Of a stretch of 64,000 nucleotides of DNA, positions 54,965 to 64,000 are shown piece by piece. Within the stretch, counting starts at the first letter, position 1. Every line of letters starts with the position of its first letter. The translations under genes were made by a program, and so were the position numbers. The DNA comes from Watersipora subatra (Eukaryota > Bryozoa > Gymnolaemata > Cheilostomatida > Watersiporidae). The DNA is taken from the NCBI RefSeq assembly GCF_963576615.1, contig NC_088710.1, forward strand, positions 5,560,001-5,624,000. Reading direction: 5' to 3'. The notes under the pieces were generated by a model that was given only the letters and a program-made list of their open reading frames with translations, was not told the origin of the DNA and made no database searches.

Positions 54965-55237
54965 ATTTTTCATTGTGATCGTAGCAAAAAAGACTATATT
55001 TAGCCATTGCTTGCTAATGATTTCACATTTACATTTAAACTTTACATTTTTATTTTTTCTCCTAATTTATTTCAATGAGACACTTCTTTCAAGTTTTAAA
55101 TTTAATAACTTGAAAGAAGTGTCTCATTGAAATAAATTAGGAGAAAAAATAAAAATGTAAAGTTTAAAAGTAAATGTGAAATCATTAGCAAGCAATGGCT
55201 AAATATAGTCTTTTTTGCTACGATCACAATGAAAAAT
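54965..55237. repeat. Large near-perfect palindrome 1 (131-bp arms)
   Basis: Arms 54965-55095 and 55107-55237 match with about one mismatch around the 11-base loop TTAAATTTAAT (55096-55106). It is not a TIR element, because no target duplication is seen and the arms abut. Confidence 0.93.
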
Positions 55238-55378
55238 GACCTAAGAAAAAAAATAAAACAACTGTGAAGGTTTTCAAACATTTTCAAACAACTGTAAGTT
55301 ATTAAATTTAAAACTTACAGTTGTTTGAAAATGTTTGAAAACCTTCACAGTTGTTTTATTTTTCTTCTTAGGTCATTT
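55234..55378. repeat. Large near-perfect palindrome 2 (67-bp arms)
   Basis: Arms 55234-55300 and 55312-55378 surround ATTAAATTTAA (55301-55311), the exact reverse complement of the loop of palindrome 1. It overlaps palindrome 1 by four bases. Both loops are flanked by AAGTT and AACTT. The unduplicated arm sequences occur side by side in a diverged copy at about 57836-58035. Confidence 0.92.
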
Positions 55379-56060
55379 GAACTGCGCAAAAATACTTTTC
55401 TTATAATATAAAGCTTAAAAGTTAGAATGGAAAATGTTGTATATATTAAATGAAAATAATTTTTTTGTCCAAAGACCTTTTTATTACCAAGGCAACGCCA
55501 AGCATTCAACTAGTATGCTATAAAACAAGCTGTGAAATATTGATCCACAACCTTTTATTAACTGTATGAACAGACAGCCATTTTAGTGATACGGTAATTA
55601 CTTTATAAGCGAATCTAATAAAACATTTTAGCATACGCTGACCGCGCTTGTTATAAGGCCAGCATTTGGTTAAAAATTAAAAGCATAAAATTTTTTACTA
55701 TAATAAAAAACATGTCAGTCCATCAACTTTAAGCCACAGTTGGATATTGAAAAAATATCAGGTCACACGGGATTCAAACTCTCGCCTTTTGATATGGTAG
55801 AACTGTGAAGGGTAAGTGACTGGAGTCTCGACTCCTCATATACACTAAATAGACTACCTCCAAGCCTAGTGAATTCCTAATATCCCAGCCAGAGGGTGAC
55901 AACTCCTAGTACTTACTAGTTATATTAAGGCAAAATATACAAGTGTAATTAACAACCAATCCAACTCGTTGCTATATTTGGGTCAATCAATATAAGTAGA
56001 CAGATGAATATGGAGTGATTTGCCGGCAACACAGACAGTTGAGATAAATGTGAAAATTAC

Positions 56061-56258
56061 CTGCAGGTGTTGTGGTCTTGCTCGACTTTACTGGTGAGCC
56101 TATAGGAGTAGGGGTAAAAGGCTCTGAGGCTAGGGGTACAGAATCGGGAGTGACAAGCTCTTGGACCACTGGCACAGATATAGTGTGAACACTTTCTTCT
56201 TCCTCTTCAAGAACAGGGGTTGGGTCCAAACGCGTTTCAACTACCTCATTTTGTTCTT
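56061..56258 (-). CDS. Long gene, exon E3: acidic, Pro/Ser-rich
   Basis: 198 bases, phase 1-1, acceptor TCTGGTTTATAG, donor GCAG|GTAATT. It codes for EQNEVVETRLDPTPVLEEEE and a Pro/Thr/Ser-rich end with SPVKSSK. Confidence 0.85.
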
Positions 56259-57359
56259 CTATAAACCAGAAATATAATTAGGTGGCAAAACATTAAAGAA
56301 CAAGCGAGAATACTTCATAAGCAGTAAATACCACAAGCAATCATGGCGGTATTGTATAGAAGGAACCTGTTGTCAAATGAGTTACTAAAGAGCAAATTGA
56401 CATTAGACAAACTCTCAAGTTCATTGAATAGTTACCAACAAGACAGTTCAAACAAGAATGGCTACTGGCATAAAATATATACACATCCATATTTAAAAAG
56501 GATATACTTGATTGTAAACAGAAAATCATTACATATATAGATAATATCTACATATATAAATATCAAAGTTTGTCATCATTTCTCTGTCTGTCTGTTTGTC
56601 CAGCATTTAAAATCTAGAAATAAAAAATGCGCTTCGTTATTGGATTTGAACTCACAAAGAATGCGATCGCGTGTTTGTATACACGATGCAACAAATCACA
56701 AGGCCAAGCCGTTCTTACCACTCTCATCGGTCTTACCATATACTATATACCCTTTCCGCGATTGCACACGTTAAATGATTATTGAACTACAGTATGCCCT
56801 CGGGTTGCGATGCCCCTGTTATAAGATTTCTTTGCCTTACTATATGGAACACAATGCTTTTTGGCCTCGCCGTACGAGAACAAAATTGTTTTGCCTTTCC
56901 GCCATACGATATTAACAAAAACCTTTTGAAATAACATCTGGCAGTCTGTGTACTGATTACAATGAAATAACGGAAATGCTGATAGGCTATTCCCCAAAAT
57001 CTTTCCCACAAGGCCTGAAAGAAATACAATGCTGCTCGCTATCTCAGTTTAGCGTTATTTGTTATAAGTTGTTTTAAAAACGAAACCGAAAAGAGATAAG
57101 CGATAAATTTTTAGCCCATAAAAAAACTGAAGGAAAGTTAGTTTAGTAAAATACATACTAAAACTTAGCTTTACGTATGTGTTTAGTAAGTTAAATTCCT
57201 TCAAGTTAAATTCAACGTTTATGTTATACATCTGTCTCAAAGGTAAGAACTCCCACAGTGCGTACTGCACATTGTACATTGTAAAGTTACATTTTATTGC
57301 AGATCATAATACACTAAGTTGACCAATGTCAGAAATTCATCTAGTATATATATATAACA

Positions 57360-57762
57360 GGTAACAGTGCATCTTAGGTCGGTACAACAAATGCGCAACA
57401 GACATTCAAGGCGCTTGCAACGCGCAAGCATTGTGGATACAACGCACATACACTATCATCACAATGCACATACACTATCATCACAATGCACATACAACGG
57501 TCAATTGAAAATAAATAGAATACTTTGTGTAATGTTTTAGACCTGTTTTATTAACAGACTATAAATAGAATATTGAATAATAGTATAATATTATTACTAC
57601 TATTATTATTACACATTAATATTATTAATAGTATTAATGTGTTAACAGAGTCACGTTGTTAATTACTTGTGTCGGCGCGTTGTATCCACAATGTTTGTGC
57701 GTTTCAAGTGTCTTGTATGTCTGTTGCGCATGCGTTGTACCGACCTAAAATGCACCGTTACC
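57360..57762. mobile_element. Foldback MITE with about 90-bp TIRs
   Basis: Both ends start GGTAACRGTGCATYTTAGGT and continue CGGTACAAC...ATGCGCAACAGACAT...AAGCATTGTGGATACAACGC (the last part more diverged). The centre is AT-rich and has a 22-bp repeat (CACAATGCACATACACTATC) at 57445-57490. The flanks are TATATA tracts, so the target duplication cannot be read. Confidence 0.8.
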
Positions 57763-58644
57763 ATATAATATATATATCTAGTATCCATATATATGTAAAC
57801 TAGATAAATTTCCAGTAAAAATGCCTTTGCATAGAAAATTTATTTTTATTCAACATATAACAGCAGTTACCATTCTAACCTTTAAATTTTTCAACCTTCA
57901 TATCATGAGAAAAGTGTATTGTGCAGTTCATCTAAATTAAAATAAAAAATAAAACAATTGTAAAGGTAAATGTAAAATAACTAACAAGTAATGGCTAAGT
58001 AAAGTCTGTTTTGCTAAAATTACAATTAAAACTGATTTGATCCAGTTGATAAAAACTAAAAAAACCAAATGAAAAACACAAATATGTTAATATGTTAATA
58101 GGAATAATACCAACTAGAGCGCTTGAACTATTTGTTCGAAAACAAAATAAAAATTACGACTAGGTTGAATTATTAATAACAATGAGTAGATAGAAGTGTG
58201 TGTATAAAAGAGGTTACTGCTGCAACAGAAGCTATGAATCAAAACTTTGAATATGACGATACTGGTACATCTCAATACTGGTACATACCTAGAAATTAGA
58301 TATCGAATTACTTTTGTCTGATACTTTGTCTGACCGAATGAGAAGAGAATGTAGAGGTATATCCTACTGGAGATAATACCATTGACCAAGTGAAAAGACT
58401 TTAGCTTTAAAAGATTTAGTTGTCGAACCTAAGGAAAAACTGAAAATAAGAATGTAACCAACATATTTGAAATTAAAACAGCACATTAGAAAATAACAAA
58501 TTAAAACAATACGTAATGGTAAAAAAAAACCTTTTAAAAAAAATGCAAAAGTTAATATTAACAAATAATACAAAGTGCATGTTTAGTGTGCGCAATCACA
58601 AAAAGGATATACAGTATATAATAGGAGCAATGGGAAAGATAAGA

Positions 58645-58730
58645 ACGGCGTAGCCTTGTGGTTCCACGCACTTGTCGGTAGACTTGCCATTTGAATGTCA
58701 CAAGTTTAAATCCAGGACAAAGGTGATTTT
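58645..58730 (+). repeat. tRNA-like SINE head
   Basis: TAGCCTTGTGG (58651-58661) fits an A box and GTTTAAATCC (58704-58713) a B box at about 50 bases spacing. The stem sequence does not close into a tRNA. A similar B-box region is on the minus strand near 55765-55800 (GAGTTTGAATCCCGTG). Confidence 0.5.
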
Positions 58731-58796
58731 TCGTCGCTATAGCTAAAGTGACGAACGACAGACAAACCCTGAGATGTATATATACTGTATAAACCT

Positions 58797-59719
58797 TAAA
58801 ACCTCTATTTGAACGCCAAAGCGTTGTAATTTTCAACCCTTCTCCTATAGCGGCATTTTATTACAGGTGACGTTTAAAAAGAGGGTAGTACTTTTGACTA
58901 GCTCGTCAGAATTTTGGAAAAGCAAATTTAACCTTTTTATGGGTGAAGTGATGCTAATGTTGTCTATATTTTGCACTCTCTCTCGAGTGGAGTAACATTA
59001 ATGATATCAACATCGGCATTTTTGCTAAGCCGTTTTTCATACACGGCAAAGTATCAGACCGAGTTAAACAAGAAACTAATTTGATTATAAAATATTAAAT
59101 GGATACCGTTGTTAATTATTTCGACGGTGTCGCTTTCAACATTTTAAAGAAAAAAATGCAAAGCGTTGGAATTAGAAAATGGACTTTGATACACCATAAC
59201 AATGGCTGCTACATTGTACAGTGTTTGTGAAAAGCTTTTCATTGTTCATCAGAACGTTTTAAAGTCTTCAGATCAGATTGTAAACCACATTATGGATGAA
59301 TTGGAAGACTCGGATGAATCGACTGTAGACCTGAGTGACTTTGAATCAGTGTATAGCATAGACCTATTAACTATACTTAGTATAGGTAATAGGTTTATGG
59401 TGCATAGTTCTGATGATTGTGACGATTAATCATCTCGGGTACAGTGTCACTAAAGCCATGTCAACAACAAAACAATTAATTGTTATTGATGTAACCAAGT
59501 CATTATTAGTACTATTTTGTGGACAATTTTTTACTGATCATTTTCTTTAGTGGGCTTGTAAAGATCAAAGAATGTTAAAGTAGAGGTCAAATAGAAGTGG
59601 CGCTCAACCATAGGATGACGCTGTATTTTTCAACCCTGCTCTTATACTGGCGTTCTATTAAAGGGGGCGTTCAAACAAAGTGACATTCAAATAAAGCGGC
59701 ATTAAAATAGAGGTTTTAC
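58797..59719 (+). mobile_element. TIR element with small acidic ORF
   Basis: The ends share TAAAACCTCTATTT followed by GAACGCC or AATGCCGC on the other strand. CAACCCTTCTCCTATAGCGGC (58838) and CAACCCTGCTCTTATACTGGC (59628) are subterminal direct repeats. It contains a 75-codon plus frame at 59202 (MDELEDSDESTVDLSDFESV) with no known domain, perhaps the N-terminus of a lost transposase. The target duplication is unclear. Confidence 0.6.
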
Positions 59720-59938
59720 GATATGGATAATATGGATAAAAAGAAGAAAAATACTTAGCTGATAGTCAGACTCCATTTTGTGTTTTGGCCAGATTATATT
59801 GAAACCTTTAGATTTTCATGATTTTTGGTAGAGTGAAATCGAAGTTGTTGAGCACTCTCTAATAGCTGGCAATGGACAAGATGGATTTAGGCTACTCATT
59901 GAACAGTGGCTATCAGCTAAGTGCTTTCATCCTCTTAC

Positions 59939-60159
59939 CCATATTATTACTAATTTACTCCATGGAAATTTTGTTTTCAGTGTAGAGTTCTCTTTAGTAA
60001 GCATTTTAGTAACACCAACTGCGCACATAAACAGAAGCCACTTTTCATAGTGTTTCAGACCTTTTGGCAATTCAGTAGGATAGGGTTCCTCCTGCTCGAC
60101 TTCGTATCTCCAAGATGTGATAGCGGCTCCTGGATCAAAGTCTCCAGCCATCATATCCA
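59939..60159 (-). CDS. Probable exon E2 of the long gene (or of a neighbour)
   Basis: 221 bases, acceptor AATAAATTTCTAG, donor ATATGG|GTAAGA. It starts in phase 1, agreeing with the upstream exon at 62283-62155. It codes for DMMAGDFDPGAAITSWRYEV, then EQEEPYPTELPKGLKHYEKW and LLFMCAVGV, a more ordered sequence than the rest. It ends in phase 0, which does not match E3, so an exon between them is missing or this belongs to another transcript. Confidence 0.65.
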
Positions 60160-62154
60160 CTAGAAATTTATTAAAATAACGGCTTGTTACACATAAAAAA
60201 CTAAGCTGTTCAATAAAGCTGTTAGCATTGATATCGCAAGCAGGTAGGTGTCAACATGCGCAAGCCTGTCACACAACCTAATGTCAAGTGTCAACACGTG
60301 TGTTAGCTACATGCCACGCGTCCCTGAGTGTCAACATGTAGACACATTTCAGCCTAGTCTTTTGCAACACATGCAAACAATCATTACAGGAACTTTCAGA
60401 ATATCGAAACTAATATCTTATTAAACCAGTGTCCGCTTTAGGGGGATAGTAGATGCACATGTCTGATATCATCAGATGTTCACTTATCAAATGACTGGCT
60501 CAGGTCTGATAGTGAAGTGTTACAACACTTACTGCAGATAGAAATAGAATACAAACTCAAACCATAGCAACAGACAAATTTTTAGAGAGAGAGATCATCC
60601 GATTGATACCTTCACACAAAACAATCAAAATATTTGAACGCCTAGAGATTTAGCAGAACCAAACAACACGCCACTCGTATTGCAAGCATAACAACAGATC
60701 CATAAAAACCACTCTATGCAATCGTATATGCTTTTACAGTAATAATATTCATCAGCGAGATCTGGCAGTCAAATAACAAACTTACAGAAGATAAATTACA
60801 AACAATTACGGACATACAAGTTATTATAGGAAAGATCAATTATTCAAAATTTATTAACTTTTGATAAAGGAAAGTGATGGCAAAAGACGAGTCTTGCATA
60901 TTTAGAACTGTAAATACTCTATGTAAATAGACTAAATTTTGCATAATGTGATGATTAAGATATGGAAGAGGCGCATGCTGCAGTTACATGAACATTCTTT
61001 TGGAATTATCTACTCTATGAAAAAAAATAATATAACCGCATATGCGAAATAATAGGGTTTTTTTTGCACCTCTCAATCATGCAAAATAGTAAAATTCAAA
61101 CTAAACTTTTGGCACCATTTATTAACGGAAAACAACCTAAAACAAAAGTGTGTAAGTGTTACTATGTGCTGCCGTAAAACTGTCGTATTGCTATCTATTG
61201 GCCATCAACAGAAAACGCAGCGAGCTTTACCAGAGATACTCACCTTTTAGCAAGGATGAGCTGGGATCTATTAAACATCATAACATGAATGAGTTAGGTT
61301 GGGGTAAAGATAAGACAATTGTTACAAGTGCACACAACTACCGAAAGACAGATTTATGCTGGGTAAAACGGAGCTGCATGCAGGAATAGAGTAAAACACA
61401 GATAAGCAATACAAACATGTATAAGCAGACATATACTAGCTGATTCAAATGAATGTTTTTCTGGTATAAAGTGGAAAACCAACTATAAATTCACCAATTT
61501 ATATGAACAGCCTTTAATATGCCCTTTTTCACTTTAGGCACATACCAATAGTCTTTAATATTATACAGTACGGGAAAATTAGAAATTACAGTCCGATGTA
61601 TCTACTTCCTCTTAATAAAACATTATAAAAGAATACAAATACAAATAGAAAGTATTATAAGAAAAAAACCAGATAATTAACAAAAGTTTAATTTCTGGAA
61701 AAATCAATACCGTTAGCTACTGGCTATCTAATGTGACGAATCACATTTACAGATATAAAATACTAGTGATTAATGATTTACTGTTTACACATCAGGTTTT
61801 CCTGAGTCAAGATTATAAAATTTCGCACAGAATTACTTACTATAAAACTTAGTTGAGACCCAACCTGACGTTACAATGTTAAATGATTGTATAAGGATGA
61901 GTAATAGCTAACTCGGAACAAGCATATAATTTTCACTTTTTTTGAAGTTCATAGTTAGGCTACCAATATTCTTAAACTAGCAAGTTTGAAGTTTAAACAA
62001 TGAGCTCTGCAAAACTCTTAATGTATTAATATAAAAACTGTTACTCCTTTTCATTTATTAGACAGAACATTCTTGGTCCAATCATGCTAGAGTTATAGAC
62101 TAGAATTACAGATTATAGAATAAAAATATGGATTTTCCTGAGGGCGTCACTAAC
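60160..62154. other. Intron or intergenic, no gene seen
   Basis: 2 kb, AT-rich. A 77-codon plus frame (61156-61389) has no domain. GTCAACATG/GTGTCAACACG repetition occurs at 60248-60345. Nothing else recognised. Confidence 0.45.
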
Positions 62155-62283
62155 CTTGTCGAGAGGTAATGCCTTTAGTATAGGGTGCGTCTAATCCCTG
62201 AGAGCTGAACCTGCTCTTTTTAGAGAGCATTGACATTGTAGAGATCACGGACTTCTTATCATCCATATCATGGTCCAAATCAA
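62155..62283 (-). CDS. Probable exon E1 of the long gene
   Basis: 129 bases, phase 1-1, acceptor TTCTTTGCAATCAAATAG, donor ACAAG|GTTAGT. It codes for DLDHDMDDKKSVISTMSMLS, then KKSRFSSQGLDAPYTKGITS. Its open frame has no internal start context that stands out, so there should be an upstream exon. Confidence 0.68.
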
Positions 62284-63003
62284 CTATTTGATTGCAAAGA
62301 AAAACATATTGAAATAGATGAACATCTAGTGGACATCGCTATTAGCCTAAACCTGCTGCAAAATGATGTATTGAAGTCTTTTTAATAAAACAAATATCAA
62401 ATAATTCTCTTTTTAGAAGAAAAGGTCTGTTGGTGTGAAAGCGTCGGGATCAGCCATTTTAATCGTGGCCAGAGCAGCGAGTGAAGCCAATCTATGACAA
62501 ACACTCTATACGAGTAAGCATGAGAAGGTGAGGCAGTACATAGCTCAAGTCACTAGACATAGCCCCATGCACTCACTACCACCAAACAGCAGTATCTAAT
62601 GTTCCGATGTGTGTAGGGTTCACTTTGCACAAACTAAAGCAGGTGATGGTACAAAACTTAAGCTTCTTTGTAACTACTGCAAAGGCGTGGGTTGCCATGA
62701 CTGTACATCATGCTCTCTGATATAAATTATTGTTAACAGTAAAAGTTCAAAACTAAAAGCACTCTTTTTGAATCTAAGTTTCAGTCACTTCCATTGGTAT
62801 GATCTAAAAACTCAGATAAGAAAGCAGAGAGCAAAATGTATAATTTCTCAAACAGTTGGGGAGAGCAAAATCAATGGGAGATAAGCTGACAGATGCCGTA
62901 GAATGACATGAATGAAACGTACAAAAGATATAAACAGAGTGTTTTTATCAGTAGAAACAAAAATGTGGCTTGTTCTGTCAGCTTGTCTCTTAACTACTAA
63001 CTA

Positions 63004-63599
63004 CTAGCCTTGCGAGAGCAGATCAATGCTACTCATTAAACTCCTTGATTGGCTGGAGAGCTTTGTGCCAGCTTCCACTGGCTCAGCAACTGGCTGCCTC
63101 GACAGGCCATCACCAAATCTAGAGTCAGCCAGATCTAAGTTGTTAGTAAGCTTGCGCAAGGCACTGTCACGCCGTGCAGCATTCTCATAAGGGAATGTGT
63201 TAGGTCTCACAGGGAGCTCCACTTCCATGTCGGTTGCATTCGCTAAATCATTCAAGGAAGAGCTGAGTCGATGATGCAGCATGGTGAAGGTCGAGTCGAA
63301 GACTGGTACGGATGCTGGTACAAAAATTGAATCAGCAGGCTGTGTCTGAACTCTCACTGCATCAGAATTGCGCTGCGAAGTGGCATGCTGAAGATTTTCT
63401 GAAACGTCGGACTGACTGCCGCGAGAGCTGGTTTTGGAAGTAGACTTGACAGCCTTTCTTTCAGGAGGGAGACTGAGGACTGCCAGTGCACTAGCGAAGT
63501 GACCATCAAAAGAAAGCCCAGTTTTCTTGCCTGGCTGATCTGTGTCGACGCTTGAAGCCTCGGAGTGGGAGACTGCTGAGTCCATTTCACCTCTTTTCA
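63004..63599 (-). CDS. Terminal exon of a Ser-rich protein (upstream isoform or neighbouring gene)
   Basis: 596 bases after a CATCATTATAG acceptor, starting in phase 1 and ending in TAG at 63006-63004; no donor lies before the stop. About 198 residues: a Ser/Thr-rich low-complexity region, then a more ordered part (FDSTFTMLHHRLSSSLNDLA and FPYENAARRDSALRKLTNNL). The phase-1 start equals that of E1, so this could be an alternative last exon of the same gene; otherwise it is the end of a separate gene reaching beyond 64000. If the internal ATG (GAAATGG, near 63585) is used it could also be a single coding exon. Confidence 0.6.
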
Positions 63600-63604
63600 C
63601 TATA

Positions 63605-64000
63605 ATGATGTAGCCGTAGAAAGGAACAAATGTGACTCAGTCGACTTAGCAATAGTAATAAAGCAAATATTCATGAAAAGTACCTTCTATGAGGAATGTT
63701 AACTATCATTGAACAAACCAGTACAATTTGAATCTTCTGACTTTCAAACAACGACAACTGTACAACTTATGACAAAACCGAAGAGTTTTAGCTTTAAAAC
63801 TATGACAGCAGTCCTTAAAAAGAACTTGTAAAAATTATTTTCAAATCTTGTAGAATTAATTAGACAGTAGCAAAGCCCAATAGAAAGAAATGAATAATAA
63901 GGGGTCTACAACTTATGACATTGATAAGTGCTTAAGACGCACGGCAACTTGAATTTTAGTGTAAGTCGGAAAATCATGCTTAAATTACTCTGCATCTACG
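63605..64000. other. Window end, no gene seen
   Basis: About 400 AT-rich bases, probably intron upstream of the 63599 acceptor. Confidence 0.4.

Larger units (their letters stand above)
56259..59938. other. Intron(s) between E2 and E3
   Basis: 3.7 kb. It holds a repeat like 53400-54060 (56560-57345), a foldback element (57360-57762), the colinear relative of the palindromes (57836-58035), a SINE-like head (58645-58730) and a TIR element (58797-59719). A missed exon is expected here because E2 ends in phase 0 and E3 starts in phase 1. Confidence 0.5.
26409..62283 (-). other. Long minus-strand gene: low-complexity/coiled-coil protein, at least 16 and probably 18+ exons
   Basis: Coding exons from 56258 down to 26409 (16 exons) give about 868 residues with matching phases at every junction, provided exon 17 starts at 29759. 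Two more exons (60159-59939, 62283-62155) precede them. N-terminal and middle parts are Ser/Thr/Pro/Glu/Ala-rich with basic patches; the last three exons form a charged Arg/Glu coiled coil of about 230 residues, ending in a more ordered segment (RAFVFSYYELLKWLGYEVPA). No membrane segment, signal or catalytic motif is seen, so a structural or scaffolding role (cytoskeleton, axoneme or trafficking) is only a guess. I do not recognise the family; the coiled coil plus conserved tail might suit KIAA2012-like proteins, which I could not verify. The introns make up over 90% of its 36 kb. Confidence 0.8.

Noticed and set aside
58645-58730. Functional tRNA gene
   Set aside because: A- and B-box-like sequences are present, but acceptor and anticodon stems do not pair, so it is at most a SINE head.
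62413-62492. Possible minus-strand exon ending ATIKMADPDAFTPTDLFF then stop, after a GTTTGTCATAG acceptor
   Set aside because: Attractive Kozak (AAAATGG) and acceptor, but the frame is very short, there is no donor, and it does not fit the phases of neighbouring exons. It could be a short terminal exon, but I cannot support it.

Overview
This window is nuclear DNA of a metazoan: intron-containing genes with GT/AG splice sites, AT-rich sequence, LTR retrotransposons with eukaryotic promoter and polyadenylation signals, tRNA-derived SINE-like repeats, and many TIR transposons and minisatellites. The mix (P-superfamily/THAP, hAT, pogo-like, Copia, and Gypsy with a tRNA-Leu-like primer site) suggests an invertebrate. 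A marine lophotrochozoan is my guess, but nothing here proves a phylum.

Left third (about 1-22200): a layered nest of transposons that can be dated by order of insertion. A Copia-type LTR element (1427-22188, 250-bp LTRs about 6% different, 5-bp target duplication ACAGT) was split by a P-superfamily DNA transposon (2971-19304, 28-bp TIRs, 8-bp target duplication ATAACAAC) carrying a decayed THAP-domain transposase. The P element was in turn hit by two TA-flanked pogo/Tigger-like elements in opposite orientation (3246-5023 and 5221-6074), a foldback element present twice because a 645-bp block was tandemly duplicated, a hAT-type element (6553-7579, 8-bp duplication TTTAGCAG), and a nearly pristine Gypsy-type LTR retrotransposon (7944-15726). 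The Gypsy LTRs (about 1494 bp) differ by one T in a homopolymer in the parts I compared. Its gag and pol are intact and joined by a textbook -1 frameshift signal, and its U5/leader carries a 21-unit 24-bp minisatellite.

Middle (22.2-24.5 kb): a compact four-exon minus-strand gene (24442 to 22428) for a 314-residue ankyrin-repeat protein with a coiled-coil tail. All exon phases agree.

Right two thirds (26.4-62.3 kb): one long minus-strand gene. Sixteen exons between 56258 and 26409 encode about 868 residues: Ser/Pro/Glu/Lys-rich low-complexity sequence followed by a charged coiled coil and a conserved-looking C-terminal segment. Phases agree at every junction once the exon-17 acceptor is placed at 29760-29761. 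Two more exons (60159-59939 and 62283-62155) probably belong upstream, with a phase break that implies a missed exon. A further terminal exon lies at 63599-63004. The introns hold a striking series of unrelated minisatellites, TIR/MITE elements, SINE-like repeats, a pair of adjacent large palindromes with mutually inverted loops (54965-55378), and a G-quadruplex motif. No rRNA, functional tRNA or CRISPR was seen.
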